The notes beneath the pieces are model-generated. The model was given only the letters and a program-made list of their open reading frames with translations. It had not been told where the DNA came from and ran no database searches. From Methylobacterium mesophilicum (GTDB lineage Bacteria > Pseudomonadota > Alphaproteobacteria > Rhizobiales > Beijerinckiaceae), in contig NZ_BPQU01000034.1 in the NCBI RefSeq assembly GCF_022179445.1, forward strand, positions 1 to 51,000: a DNA stretch of 51,000 nt, in the 5' to 3' direction. Position 1 is the stretch's first letter. Every line of letters begins with the position of its first letter. Below are positions 1 through 7,426 of the stretch, in pieces. A program made the translations under genes and the position numbers.

Positions 1-459
1 TGAATCACGCAAAAGGCAACACCGAAATCCATTCCTTTCAAGCGATCGCCCTGCGACATCCCGGCCGGCCGATTGCCACCGTTGCTCGAAGCGCGTGCGG
101 GACGAAACCTTCACGCCGGAGACCGTGCCGATCTGCCAGTTGATCTCCTGAAAGCTCCGATCCTCGGTCCCCACCCCGCCGGGCATCCCGTGGTCTTCGA
201 CGTAAGCGTAACCCTGGTAGAGGGTGAGGTCGTTGTTGACCTTCCAGCCCAAGGCAGGGCGCAGCAGAAGCTGGTCGAGCTGGGAGATGCCCTTGCCGAA
301 GCGGGGTTGAACTTCGGCGAAGTATGCGACGTCGCCGAATGAACCGAACAGGGTTGTATTCAGCCAGAGTTGCCCGTCGTGAACGGTCTCGGCAACGCCT
401 CGTGCCCCCGATGCGACAAGGAACAGGGCCGCCAGGGCCAATTGTGTGCGCCCGATCAC
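1..459 (-). CDS. DUF2490-like outer-membrane protein, cut by window edge
   Basis: The reverse strand is open from a GTG at 459 to the window edge (153 codons, no stop). An AAGGA ribosome-binding site lies just upstream of the GTG. The product begins with a hydrophobic leader ending near 'GARGVAE', then alternating segments such as 'DGQLWLNTTLFGSFGDVAYF' and 'QLDQLLLRPALGWKVN', typical of DUF2490 beta-barrel-like proteins. No enzymatic role is implied. After residue ~133 (about position 60) the text changes to 'GRSLERNGFRCCLLRD', unlike the expected barrel strands and coinciding with a 17-bp repeat shared with the right end of the window. The gene may therefore be truncated just at the edge. 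Family assignment is from memory of the sequence pattern. Confidence 0.55.
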   Translation of the reverse strand, partial: MIGRTQLALAALFLVASGARGVAETVHDGQLWLNTTLFGSFGDVAYFAEVQPRFGKGISQLDQLLLRPALGWKVNNDLTLYQGYAYVEDHGMPGGVGTEDRSFQEINWQIGTVSGVKVSSRTRFEQRWQSAGRDVAGRSLERNGFRCCLLRDS

Positions 460-680
460 GATCGTCCTTCACGCACGATGCGGGTCGGCCGCCTTCGCGG
501 ACCTCCCTCCGAGGTCCGATTGTCCGGGACGGCGCGTCGCCGTCAAGCTCGCGACAACCTTGGCCATTGGAGGGATTGCAGACCTTCTCGTCGGCCCACA
601 CTCGCCGCCTCTAGGAGCGCCGTCGAAACGCCTGCCGATCGACACAGCAGCCGGATCGCGAAACTATCCGGTAACGAGGG

Positions 681-749
681 CGTGACACGTCGAGGTGCTA
701 GGATTAAGTGGCAAGCGAGATTGCCACTTAATCCTAGCACCGCGTCACG
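681..749. repeat. Perfect 20-bp inverted repeat with 6-nt loop
   Basis: Positions 695-714 and 721-740 are exact reverse complements (arm 2 is TTGCCACTTAATCCTAGCAC) separated by GCGAGA. Outside them a G-C pair (694/741) and a second 6-bp match (681-686 with 744-749) extend the dyad. There is no T-run, so it is not a standard intrinsic terminator on either strand. It lies only 12 nt before the ATG of the next small gene, so an operator, RNA hairpin or mobile-element relic are all possible. Confidence 0.8.
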
Positions 750-752
750 CGT

Positions 753-1040
753 ATGTTCGAACCGAACGAGATCCTGACGACGCTGACGGGGCGCGGCCTC
801 GTCACGGCCGAGGGATGCCAAAGCGTTCGTGTCCGCTACCGTGTCGTCGTGGAGCGAAGGCAGGGCGGCGTGTTCGCCTACGGCGATCTCCACGGCAGCC
901 ATGCCGGCCTGAGACCGATCTGGCTCGAACCCGATGCCCAGCTCCGTCTCAAGACCGGCCGCCGCCTCGACATCTCCCTTACGGACCTCGTCGGCGACAG
1001 CGCCGAATTCGAGAGCATCGGCGACGTCGGCGCGCTGTGA
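753..1040 (+). CDS. Small hypothetical protein (95 aa)
   Basis: This is an ATG-initiated frame of 95 codons with the GC-rich third-position use of the neighbouring real genes. The product is soluble, with alternating hydrophobic residues ('VRVRYRVVVERRQGGVFAYGDLHG') that look like a small all-beta fold, and an acidic C-terminus. No signal peptide, membrane segment or catalytic motif is visible, and I do not recognise a family. It sits alone between the 20-bp hairpin and the long xoxF leader. No clear Shine-Dalgarno is present before the ATG, because the hairpin occupies that space. If translated, its initiation would be sensitive to the hairpin. Existence is inferred from codon composition and the sensible protein pattern only. 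Confidence 0.5.
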   Translation: MFEPNEILTTLTGRGLVTAEGCQSVRVRYRVVVERRQGGVFAYGDLHGSHAGLRPIWLEPDAQLRLKTGRRLDISLTDLVGDSAEFESIGDVGAL

Positions 1041-1843
1041 GCCCCTACAACCAAAGTCGCAGCCTGCCGGCAACGCTGGCTGACCAAGGGTTCGTAGCGG
1101 AGCCCAGCCGTCGTGCACCGAGTGGTTCCCGACCTAGCCTGAAGACGCAGATGCCGGCTGAACAGCCTGCCTGGCCCGCGTGACTGTTCCTCAATCCAGC
1201 TGCTCGAACTGAGTCGGGACGATTCGGCAATCACAGCCTCGTGAGGATGGCGTGCGGCGGGTTCCAAAACGCCGCATCCCACCCGTGCGGCGAGAGGGCG
1301 CACAGTGTTCAACCTCTGAAAACGCCGTCGTTTCCCAAGCTCGGCCATTTCGCACCGCGATTGATCCAGCTCTCCGCACGCGCGCCGAGTGACGATCACG
1401 GTCAAGCTCATCAAGCAGTCCAAGCATAATGGAACTGGCAACACCGCCCGGGCGTGCAAGAACTGCATGGACAGCGTGCTCGGCAGCCCGAGATGGGCCT
1501 AAATAGCCGCAGCCTCGTTTGTGCAGCGCAGCATTTCGCGCCGCATAGCAATGACATTCACGCGTGTTTTGTTACGCGAAAAGAAGCTTTCACCGTGTTC
1601 CCACGGCTCGGCAACATCGAGTTGACGGCGCTCAAAAATCTCTTAAGGTCCGGGCAAGCTTCGGTTTCGAGGGGGCCGCCTCAGGGATGGCGGCTCCTGG
1701 CGAAGAGACCTTCTGGGTCACTTCAAGTCCGCTACGCCCGCTACCGAAGCGTCCATCCCTGTCGCAAACAGTCAGGTCGGGGTCCGAGCGACGCCACTCT
1801 CGAAGTGCGTCTGTACGACTCTTAAGACTTGTCGGAGGAACCC
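1041..1843. other. Long leader/intergenic region before xoxF
   Basis: About 800 bp without a convincing gene. Open frames on both strands here are arginine/serine/proline rich and look like frame shadows. A short GTG frame at 1390-1503 (37 codons with a CKNC motif) exists but has no ribosome-binding site. The last 200 bp contain a candidate promoter (separate entry) and two TCTTAAG words (around 1641 and 1820), the second within an imperfect palindrome close to the xoxF ribosome-binding site. Confidence 0.5.
1622..1649 (+). promoter_or_regulatory. Candidate sigma-70-type promoter for xoxF
   Basis: TTGACG (1622-1627) is followed after 16 nt by TAAGGT (1644-1649). The -35 hexamer is close to consensus and the -10 is weak, as is common in Methylobacterium. 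It would give a leader of nearly 190 nt ahead of the xoxF ATG. This is pattern matching only. xox genes are known to respond to lanthanides through other regulators, and none of their sites can be recognised here. Confidence 0.3.
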
Positions 1844-3649
1844 ATGAGAGCGGTACATCTCCTCGCGCTCGGCGCAGGTGTCGCGGCACTCGCCGCGCCC
1901 GCGCTGGCCAACGAAAGCGTCCTGAAGAGCATCGCCAACCCGGCGGAACAAGCGCTTCAGACGGTCGACTACGGCAACACCCGTTATTCGAAGCTCGACC
2001 AGATCACCTCGGCGAACGTGAAGAACCTCCAGGTTGCCTGGACCTTCTCGACCGGCGTGCTGCGCGGCCACGAGGGCTCGCCGCTCGTGATCGGCAACAT
2101 GATGTATGTCCACACGCCGTTCCCGAACATCGTGTACGCCCTGGACCTCGACCACGAGGCCAAGATCGTCTGGAAGTACGAGCCGAAGCAGGATCCGTCC
2201 GTAATCCCGGTCATGTGCTGTGACACGGTCAACCGCGGCCTCGCCTATGCCGACGGCACCATCCTGCTGCACCAGGCCGACACCACCCTCGTGTCGCTCG
2301 ACGCCAAGACCGGCAAGGTGAACTGGTCCGTCGTCAACGGCGACCCGAAGAAGGGCGAGACCAACACCGCCACGGTTCTGCCCGTGAAGGACAAAGTCAT
2401 CGTCGGCATCTCGGGCGGCGAGTTCGGCGTGCAGTGCCACGTCACCGCCTACGACCTTAAGACCGGCAAGAAGGTGTGGCGCGGCTACTCCATCGGCCCG
2501 GACGACCAGATGCTGGTCGACCCGGAGAAGACCACCTCGCTCGGCAAGCCGGTCGGCAAGGATTCTTCGCTGAAGACCTGGGAAGGCGATCAGTGGAAGA
2601 CCGGCGGCGGCTGCACCTGGGGCTGGTTCTCGTACGACCCCAAGCTCGACCTGATGTACTACGGCTCGGGCAACCCCTCGACCTGGAACCCCAAGCAGCG
2701 TCCGGGCGACAACAAGTGGTCGATGACCATCTGGGCGCGTAACCCGGATACCGGCGTCGCCAAGTGGGTCTACCAGATGACCCCGCACGACGAGTGGGAC
2801 TACGACGGCATCAACGAGATGATCCTCACGGATCAGAAGGTTGACGGCAAGGAGCAGCCGCTCCTGACCCACTTCGACCGTAACGGCTTCGGCTACACGC
2901 TGAACCGCGAGACCGGCGCCCTCCTGGTCGCCGAGAAGTTCGATCCGGCCGTCAACTGGGCGACCAAGGTCGATATGGACAAGGGTTCGAAGAACTACGG
3001 CCGGCCGCTGGTCGTGTCGAAGTACTCGACCGAGCAGAACGGCGAAGATACCAACTCCAAGGGTATCTGCCCGGCGGCCCTCGGCACCAAGGATCAGCAG
3101 CCTGCTGCCTTCTCGCCGAAGACCAACCTGTTCTACGTGCCCACCAACCACGTCTGCATGGACTACGAGCCGTTCCGGGTGACCTACACCCCGGGCCAGC
3201 CCTACGTCGGTGCGACCCTGTCGATGTACCCGGCCCCGAACTCGCACGGCGGCATGGGTAACTTCATCGCCTGGGACGGCGTCAACGGTAAGATCAAGTG
3301 GTCCAACGCCGAGCAGTTCTCGGTTTGGTCCGGTGCTCTCGCCACCGCCGGTGACGTGGTGTTCTACGGAACCCTCGAAGGTTACCTGAAGGCCGTCGAC
3401 GACAAGACCGGCAAGGAGCTGTTCAAGTTCAAGACGCCGTCGGGCATCATCGGCAACGTGATGACCTACCAGCTCAAGGGCAAGCAGTACGTGGGCGTCC
3501 TGTCGGGCGTCGGCGGCTGGGCCGGCATCGGCCTCGCGGCCGGCCTGACCGACCCGAACGCCGGTCTCGGCGCGGTGGGCGGCTACGCAGCCCTCTCGCA
3601 GTACACCAACCTCGGTGGTCAGCTGACCGTCTTCGCTCTGCCGAACTAA
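1844..3649 (+). CDS. xoxF: XoxF lanthanide-dependent methanol dehydrogenase
   Basis: This is a periplasmic PQQ enzyme oxidising methanol (and often formaldehyde) and passing electrons to cytochrome XoxG. The chosen ATG gives 601 aa and follows GGAGGA at 7 nt. A TTG 15 nt upstream would put the Shine-Dalgarno inside the gene. A signal peptide spans residues 1-22, with cleavage expected after ALA. Visible landmarks: the vicinal disulfide CC (125-126) that packs on PQQ, Glu193, Asn277, the catalytic Asp319 and, in 'DEWDYDG', Asp321. That extra aspartate is the lanthanide ligand that separates XoxF from calcium-type MxaF, which has alanine there. The sequence is very close to what I recall for M. 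extorquens XoxF1. It heads xoxFGJ, and the pqq cofactor genes lie on the opposite strand nearby. Codon use is highly biased, suggesting strong expression. Confidence 0.97.
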   Translation: MRAVHLLALGAGVAALAAPALANESVLKSIANPAEQALQTVDYGNTRYSKLDQITSANVKNLQVAWTFSTGVLRGHEGSPLVIGNMMYVHTPFPNIVYALDLDHEAKIVWKYEPKQDPSVIPVMCCDTVNRGLAYADGTILLHQADTTLVSLDAKTGKVNWSVVNGDPKKGETNTATVLPVKDKVIVGISGGEFGVQCHVTAYDLKTGKKVWRGYSIGPDDQMLVDPEKTTSLGKPVGKDSSLKTWEGDQWKTGGGCTWGWFSYDPKLDLMYYGSGNPSTWNPKQRPGDNKWSMTIWARNPDTGVAKWVYQMTPHDEWDYDGINEMILTDQKVDGKEQPLLTHFDRNGFGYTLNRETGALLVAEKFDPAVNWATKVDMDKGSKNYGRPLVVSKYSTEQNGEDTNSKGICPAALGTKDQQPAAFSPKTNLFYVPTNHVCMDYEPFRVTYTPGQPYVGATLSMYPAPNSHGGMGNFIAWDGVNGKIKWSNAEQFSVWSGALATAGDVVFYGTLEGYLKAVDDKTGKELFKFKTPSGIIGNVMTYQLKGKQYVGVLSGVGGWAGIGLAAGLTDPNAGLGAVGGYAALSQYTNLGGQLTVFALPN

Positions 3650-3678
3650 TCGGCCGCAGGGTTTAGCTGTCGAAATGG

Positions 3679-3704
3679 TGCCGGCGCGGGTTTCCGCGCC
3701 GGCA
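3679..3704 (+). terminator. GC hairpin between xoxF and xoxG
   Basis: An 11-bp perfect stem (TGCCGGCGCGG, 3679-3689, pairing with 3694-3704) closes a GTTT loop 30 nt after the xoxF stop. No T-run follows. It could be a partial terminator or an mRNA 3'-end stabiliser that sets xoxF expression above xoxG and xoxJ. That role is inferred. Confidence 0.6.
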
Positions 3705-3781
3705 TCCTTGTGATTAGAATTTGTCGTAAGAGGCTACGGCTCTAAGCGAGACGAAGGGCCTCGCTCCAGGGAGACTACGCG

Positions 3782-4393
3782 TTGCACAACCTCAGCAACA
3801 TCGTCACGCGGCCGTTTCTCGCCGCCCTCGCCCTAGCGACCGTTTCCGCGGTTGCCGTACATGCTGAGGATGCCAAGCCTGCCGATCCGGCTCTCGCCAA
3901 TTCGCTCAACGCGAACGACAAGACCGCCGAGCAGGACCCCGCACTACTGAAGAAGAACGCTGCCGTTAAGGTCGAGGACGGCAAGTACGTCGATGCCGAC
4001 GGCCATCCGACGTACCACGTCACCAACGATGGTAAGAAACTCGACTGGTACACCTACTCCGGGTATCGCCGCTATCACGCCGAGTGCCACGTCTGCCACG
4101 GTCCGGACGGCATGGGCTCGACCTACGCGCCGGCCCTGAAGGACTCGCTGAAGCACCTCTCGTACGAGGAGTTCATCGGCATCCTGGTGGGCGGCAAGCA
4201 GGACGTGAGCGCCTCCGAGCAGAAGGTCATGCCGGCCTTTGGCGATAACAAGAACGTCATGTGCTATTCGGACGACCTCTACACCTACCTCAAGGCCCGG
4301 GCCGACGGTGCGATCGGTCGCGTTCGTCCCTCGGACCACGAGGACAAGCCCGAGACCGCCCGGAAGGCCGAGAAGGAGTGCATGGGCGGCTGA
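3782..4393 (+). CDS. xoxG: XoxG c-type cytochrome, electron acceptor of XoxF
   Basis: A periplasmic monoheme cytochrome c that takes electrons from XoxF. 203 aa from a TTG start preceded by a GGGAG ribosome-binding site. No ATG or GTG lies at the expected N-terminus, so TTG is accepted. The signal peptide spans residues 1-28 (cleavage near VHA/ED). The heme-binding site is Cys102-H-V-Cys105-His106, and Met150 in 'KVMPAFGD' is the likely distal ligand. The mature N-terminal ~70 residues are charged and the C-terminal tail is rich in Glu/Lys, as usual for XoxG-type cytochromes, which are longer than ordinary class I cytochromes. It lies 132 nt after xoxF, beyond a hairpin, and shares its stop codon region with the start of xoxJ (TGATG). 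Confidence 0.93.
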   Translation: MHNLSNIVTRPFLAALALATVSAVAVHAEDAKPADPALANSLNANDKTAEQDPALLKKNAAVKVEDGKYVDADGHPTYHVTNDGKKLDWYTYSGYRRYHAECHVCHGPDGMGSTYAPALKDSLKHLSYEEFIGILVGGKQDVSASEQKVMPAFGDNKNVMCYSDDLYTYLKARADGAIGRVRPSDHEDKPETARKAEKECMGG

Positions 4394-5250
4394 TGTCCTC
4401 CCCTGCATCGTCCTTCACCCGGACGCTCGCCCTCTGCGCCCTGTCGATGACGGTGGCGCAGGGGGCTGCCGCGCAGCACCTGCCGGACACGGTTACGACC
4501 GATGTGCTGCGCGTCTGCGGCGATCCCGGCAACATGCCGTTTTCCGAGCGTAAGGAAGACGGCTTCGAGAACAAGATCGCGGCGATCATCGCCGACGAAC
4601 TGAAGATCAAGGTCCGTTACTACTGGCTGACCCAAGGTCCGGGCTTCGTGCGCAACACGCTGGGTACCGGCCTGTGCGACCTGATCATGGGCCAGGCCTT
4701 CGGCAGCGACCTCGTCCAAACCACCAATCCCTACTATCACTCGTCCTACGTGCTGGTCACCCGCACGGGTGAACTCGACGGCATCACCGCCCTCGACGAT
4801 CCGCGGCTGAAGGGCAAGGCGATCGGGGTCATCGCCGGCACCCCGCCGGTGAATCGGATGGGCGATCTCGGCCTCGTCTCGACCATGAAGGCCTACGCGC
4901 CCTATCAGCTCGATCCGGCACGGAAGTTCCAGACCGTCGGCGCCGAGATCGTCGGGGCGCTCGCGGCCAAGGACATCGATGCGGCGGTGCTGTGGGGGCC
5001 GGCTGCCGGCTGGCTCGCGAAGCAATCCGGAACGCCCATGACGGTGGTGCCCCTGCTCAAGGAGCCCGCTCGTCCGCCCATGGCCTACCGGATCGCCATG
5101 GGCGTGCGCCTCGGCGAGAACGACTGGAAGCGCTCGCTCAACACGATCCTGCGCAAGCGCAAGGCCGATATCGACAAGGTGCTGCGCGAATACGACGTGC
5201 CGCTCCTCGACGACGAGGCCAGCGAGATGGCCGAACCCGGCACGAAGTAG
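4393..5250 (+). CDS. xoxJ: XoxJ periplasmic binding-protein-like partner of XoxF
   Basis: 285 aa. The ATG overlaps the xoxG stop by one base, implying translational coupling. An N-terminal signal peptide ends near 'GAAAQ'. The rest is a type 2 periplasmic solute-binding fold, recognisable from 'LRVCGDPGNMPFSERKEDGFENKIAAIIAD' in the first lobe and 'KGKAIGVIAGTPP' later. Its conserved neighbourhood with xoxF and xoxG is the main evidence for identity. XoxJ is needed in vivo for XoxF function and is proposed to help activate or assemble the enzyme. It has no ABC partner here, consistent with a chaperone-like rather than transport role. The sequence quoted here is described in pieces: the lobe-1 pattern is CGDPxNMPF near residues 42-50. 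Confidence 0.92.
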   Translation: MSSPASSFTRTLALCALSMTVAQGAAAQHLPDTVTTDVLRVCGDPGNMPFSERKEDGFENKIAAIIADELKIKVRYYWLTQGPGFVRNTLGTGLCDLIMGQAFGSDLVQTTNPYYHSSYVLVTRTGELDGITALDDPRLKGKAIGVIAGTPPVNRMGDLGLVSTMKAYAPYQLDPARKFQTVGAEIVGALAAKDIDAAVLWGPAAGWLAKQSGTPMTVVPLLKEPARPPMAYRIAMGVRLGENDWKRSLNTILRKRKADIDKVLREYDVPLLDDEASEMAEPGTK

Positions 5251-5262
5251 GCCACGCCTTCG

Positions 5263-5292
5263 GGCTCGCGGGCGGGGAGCCGTCCGCGAGCC
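5263..5292. terminator. Bidirectional hairpin between xoxJ and folK
   Basis: A 13-bp stem with one G-T wobble (5263-5275 with 5280-5292, loop GGAG) sits in the 47-nt space between the converging ends of xoxJ and folK. There is no strong T-run on either side. Position and symmetry suggest it ends both transcripts. Confidence 0.6.
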
Positions 5293-5297
5293 TCGGC

Positions 5298-5768
5298 TCA
5301 GACCCGTTTGATCCCGGTGCGGTCGAGCTTGGCCAGGGCATCGGCGACGCGTTCGCCGCCGATCACGAGGTCTGGGGCGATCTCGGCCAACGGCACCAGC
5401 ACGAAGGCACGCTCCCGCACATGGCGGTGCGGCAGCACCAGCCGCGCGTCGTCCACCGTTGCCCCCTCGTAGGCCAGCACGTCGACATCGATAACCCGGG
5501 GCCCCCAGCGCTCCTCGCGGATGCGCCCCAGCGCATGCTCGACGCCGAGGCAGGCATCGAGCAGCCCATGCGGATCGAGCGCCGTGTCGACGGCCACCGC
5601 ACCGTTGAGGAACCAGGGCTGATCGGTCTTGCCCCAAGGCGGCGTCCGATAGTCGGCCGAGCGGGCGACAACGTCGATGCCGGGCGTCGCGGCCAATCCC
5701 GCGACCGCACGGTCGAGCATCGCGGCCATGTCGCCGATATTGCTGCCGATCCCGAGATAGGCCCTCAC
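5298..5768 (-). CDS. folK: FolK, hydroxymethyldihydropterin pyrophosphokinase
   Basis: 156 aa. It transfers pyrophosphate from ATP to 6-hydroxymethyl-7,8-dihydropterin, the step before FolP in folate synthesis. Seen: the N-terminal 'YLGIGSNIGD' strand-loop, the central FLNG pattern in 'PWFLNGAVAVDT' and the signature 'RWGPRVIDVDVLAY' with its metal-binding DxD aspartates. The length is normal for the family. Its ATG overlaps the folB stop by 4 nt, and folP-folB-folK end the long reverse-strand run. Placing folate genes directly downstream of pqq genes is unusual outside this group of methylotrophs, where folate and methanopterin C1 carriers coexist. Confidence 0.95.
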   Translation of the reverse strand: MRAYLGIGSNIGDMAAMLDRAVAGLAATPGIDVVARSADYRTPPWGKTDQPWFLNGAVAVDTALDPHGLLDACLGVEHALGRIREERWGPRVIDVDVLAYEGATVDDARLVLPHRHVRERAFVLVPLAEIAPDLVIGGERVADALAKLDRTGIKRV

Positions 5769-6142
5769 GCGCGTACTCCGCGGTGACGCGTGATCTCGAC
5801 GCTGACGCCATCCAGGATCGCCGGCACCGGCGCGCTCGGCTTGTCGATGCGGATCGTGATCGCTTCCACCATGTCATGGCGTTCGAGGATCGTAGCCGCG
5901 ATCGTCTCGGCGAGAGCCTCGATGAGATTGAACCGGCGCTCGGTGGCAATCGAAACGGCGATCTCGGTGAGGTCCGCGTAGCTGACCGTATGGGCGACGT
6001 CGTCCGAGCGGCCGGCCGGCGCAAGGTCGAGCCGCGCGTCGATCGAGATGTAGAAGCGCTGGCCGAGCACCGCCTCCTCGGGCAGCACCCCGTGCCGCCC
6101 GAACACCGCGATGCGGGCGACGCCGATCCGGTCCGCGCTCAT
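5765..6142 (-). CDS. folB: FolB, dihydroneopterin aldolase
   Basis: 125 aa. It converts dihydroneopterin to 6-hydroxymethyldihydropterin and glycolaldehyde. Seen: 'RIGVARIAVFGRHGVLPEEA' (the family's strand plus catalytic-region turn), the SYADL motif near residue 53 and 'LIEALAETIAATIL', all standard for FolB. The C-terminal 'IRIDKPSAPVPAILDGVSVEI' completes the beta-rich core. It overlaps folP upstream and folK downstream by 4 nt each (ATGA junctions), indicating one coupled translation unit. No anomaly is visible. Confidence 0.95.
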   Translation of the reverse strand: MSADRIGVARIAVFGRHGVLPEEAVLGQRFYISIDARLDLAPAGRSDDVAHTVSYADLTEIAVSIATERRFNLIEALAETIAATILERHDMVEAITIRIDKPSAPVPAILDGVSVEITRHRGVRA

Positions 6143-7053
6143 CGGGCGTCCGGCCGCATGACGGCGTCGACGACCCGAACGGCGTCGACATGGGCCGCGA
6201 CGTCGTGAACCCGCACGATGTCGGCGCCGAGCGTGGCCGCAAGGGCATGGGCCGCGAGCGATCCGTAGAGCCGGTCTGCCGGCCGGGTCTCCCGATCGTG
6301 CAGGCGGCCGAGCAGAGATTTGCGGGAGACCCCGACCAGGACGGGAAAACCCAGGGCCCGGATCTCGGGGAGGCGCCGAAGCACTTCCAAGTGCTGAGTC
6401 CAGGTCTTTCCGAATCCTACCCCGGGATCGAGGACGATGTCGCGCTCCGGAATGCCGGCCCGCCGGGCGATGTCGAGCGAGCGCTCGAAGAAGGCCCGCA
6501 GATCCGCGACGATATCCAGATCCGCGTCGATGGTCTCGCGGTTGTGCATGATCACCACGGGGGCGCCGTGCGCGGCCGCCACGGAGGCGATGTCGGGCTC
6601 TCGTTGGAGGCCCCAGACGTCGTTGACGATGCGGGCGCCCGCTTCGAGCGCGAGACGCGCGGTGGACGCCTTGTAGGTATCGATCGAGATCGGGACGGAC
6701 AGGCGGGGCGCCACCGCCCGGATCACCGGCAGGACGCGGCCCTGCTCCTCCTCGGCAGGAACGGGAACGTGACCCGGCCGGGTCGATTCACCACCGATAT
6801 CGAGGATCGCGGCGCCTTCGGCTACCAGGCGCTCGGCCTGCGCAACCGCCTCGGCCTCGCCGGAGAACAGGCCGCCGTCGGAGAAGGAATCGGGCGTGAC
6901 GTTGAGGATGCCCATGACCAGCGTGCGCGACCCGAGGCCGGGCAACAGGTCGGACAGGCCGGGGGAGGGGGGCACGGATCGGGTCCCGTTCTCAGGAGCG
7001 GTTCGGGACCCGGTGTGATCGAAACCACAGGCCAGCGCAACGCCGGCCGTCAT
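6139..7053 (-). CDS. folP: FolP, dihydropteroate synthase
   Basis: 304 aa. It condenses p-aminobenzoate with hydroxymethyldihydropterin pyrophosphate. Both Prosite-type signatures are present: 'MGILNVTPDSFSDGG' and 'ILDIGGESTRPG', followed by 'PISIDTYKA', 'IVNDVWGLQ', 'DPGVGFGKT', 'GVSRKS' and a final 'VRVHDV'. The family usually spans 265-285 aa, so the first ~40 residues ('MTAGVALACGFDHTG...') are an extension, and a shorter N-terminus cannot be excluded. It begins 10 nt after the upstream secreted-protein gene and overlaps folB by 4 nt. Confidence 0.95.
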   Translation of the reverse strand: MTAGVALACGFDHTGSRTAPENGTRSVPPSPGLSDLLPGLGSRTLVMGILNVTPDSFSDGGLFSGEAEAVAQAERLVAEGAAILDIGGESTRPGHVPVPAEEEQGRVLPVIRAVAPRLSVPISIDTYKASTARLALEAGARIVNDVWGLQREPDIASVAAAHGAPVVIMHNRETIDADLDIVADLRAFFERSLDIARRAGIPERDIVLDPGVGFGKTWTQHLEVLRRLPEIRALGFPVLVGVSRKSLLGRLHDRETRPADRLYGSLAAHALAATLGADIVRVHDVAAHVDAVRVVDAVMRPDAR

Positions 7054-7063
7054 GGTCCGGTCA

Positions 7064-7426
7064 TCAGCCGCGGTAGCAGCGGATCTCCGCCTCGGCCTGG
7101 GCGCGTCGGAGATCGGCGACCTTGTCGTCGAAGACCTTGGTCGCCTTGAACTCGTTCGCCCGGTTGCCGATGCCCTGGCGCATCGACAGGACCGTGCTGG
7201 CCTGCACGTACTTGTCGTAGGGCAGGATCGCGGCGAGCTGGTCGAGCGAACAGGAGCAGCGCTGCATGCTCTCGCGGGTCTGGCCGTTGGCCGCCATGCA
7301 GCCGAAGACGTAATCGACCCGCGCGTCGGTGGGATAGTCGTTCTCTTCGGCCGCCCAACCGGCCAGGCCGGACAGGGACAGGGCGAGGACGGCGAGCGCG
7401 CCGCGTTCAGCCAGCTTTCGGATCAT
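7064..7426 (-). CDS. Small secreted Cys-rich protein of unknown function
   Basis: 120 aa. The signal peptide spans residues 1-25 (cleavage near GWA/AEE). The mature part contains 'DYVFGCMAANGQTRESMQRC' followed by SCS and a final 'EIRCYRG', giving four cysteines that could form two disulfides in the periplasm. The C-terminal half is helical and charged. Its start overlaps the end of the preceding gene by 20 nt, and folP follows at 10 nt. I believe similar proteins occur beside PQQ-dependent alcohol dehydrogenase genes in other bacteria, but this is memory, not a search. Location between pqqE and folP, opposite xoxFGJ, suggests a periplasmic role linked to quinoprotein function. No catalytic activity can be assigned. 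Confidence 0.8.
   Translation of the reverse strand: MIRKLAERGALAVLALSLSGLAGWAAEENDYPTDARVDYVFGCMAANGQTRESMQRCSCSLDQLAAILPYDKYVQASTVLSMRQGIGNRANEFKATKVFDDKVADLRRAQAEAEIRCYRG

Noticed and set aside
1390..1503. 37-codon frame with a CKNC motif in the xoxF leader
   Set aside because: The residues look protein-like, but there is no ribosome-binding site and no support beyond chance length; kept only as a note within the intergenic entry.
1454..1825. 123-codon + strand frame directly before xoxF
   Set aside because: Irregular composition, no ribosome-binding site, and it occupies the probable promoter and leader of xoxF.
1772..3247. 491-codon open frame opposite xoxF
   Set aside because: Antisense to a highly biased, certain gene; no family pattern and no plausible start context.
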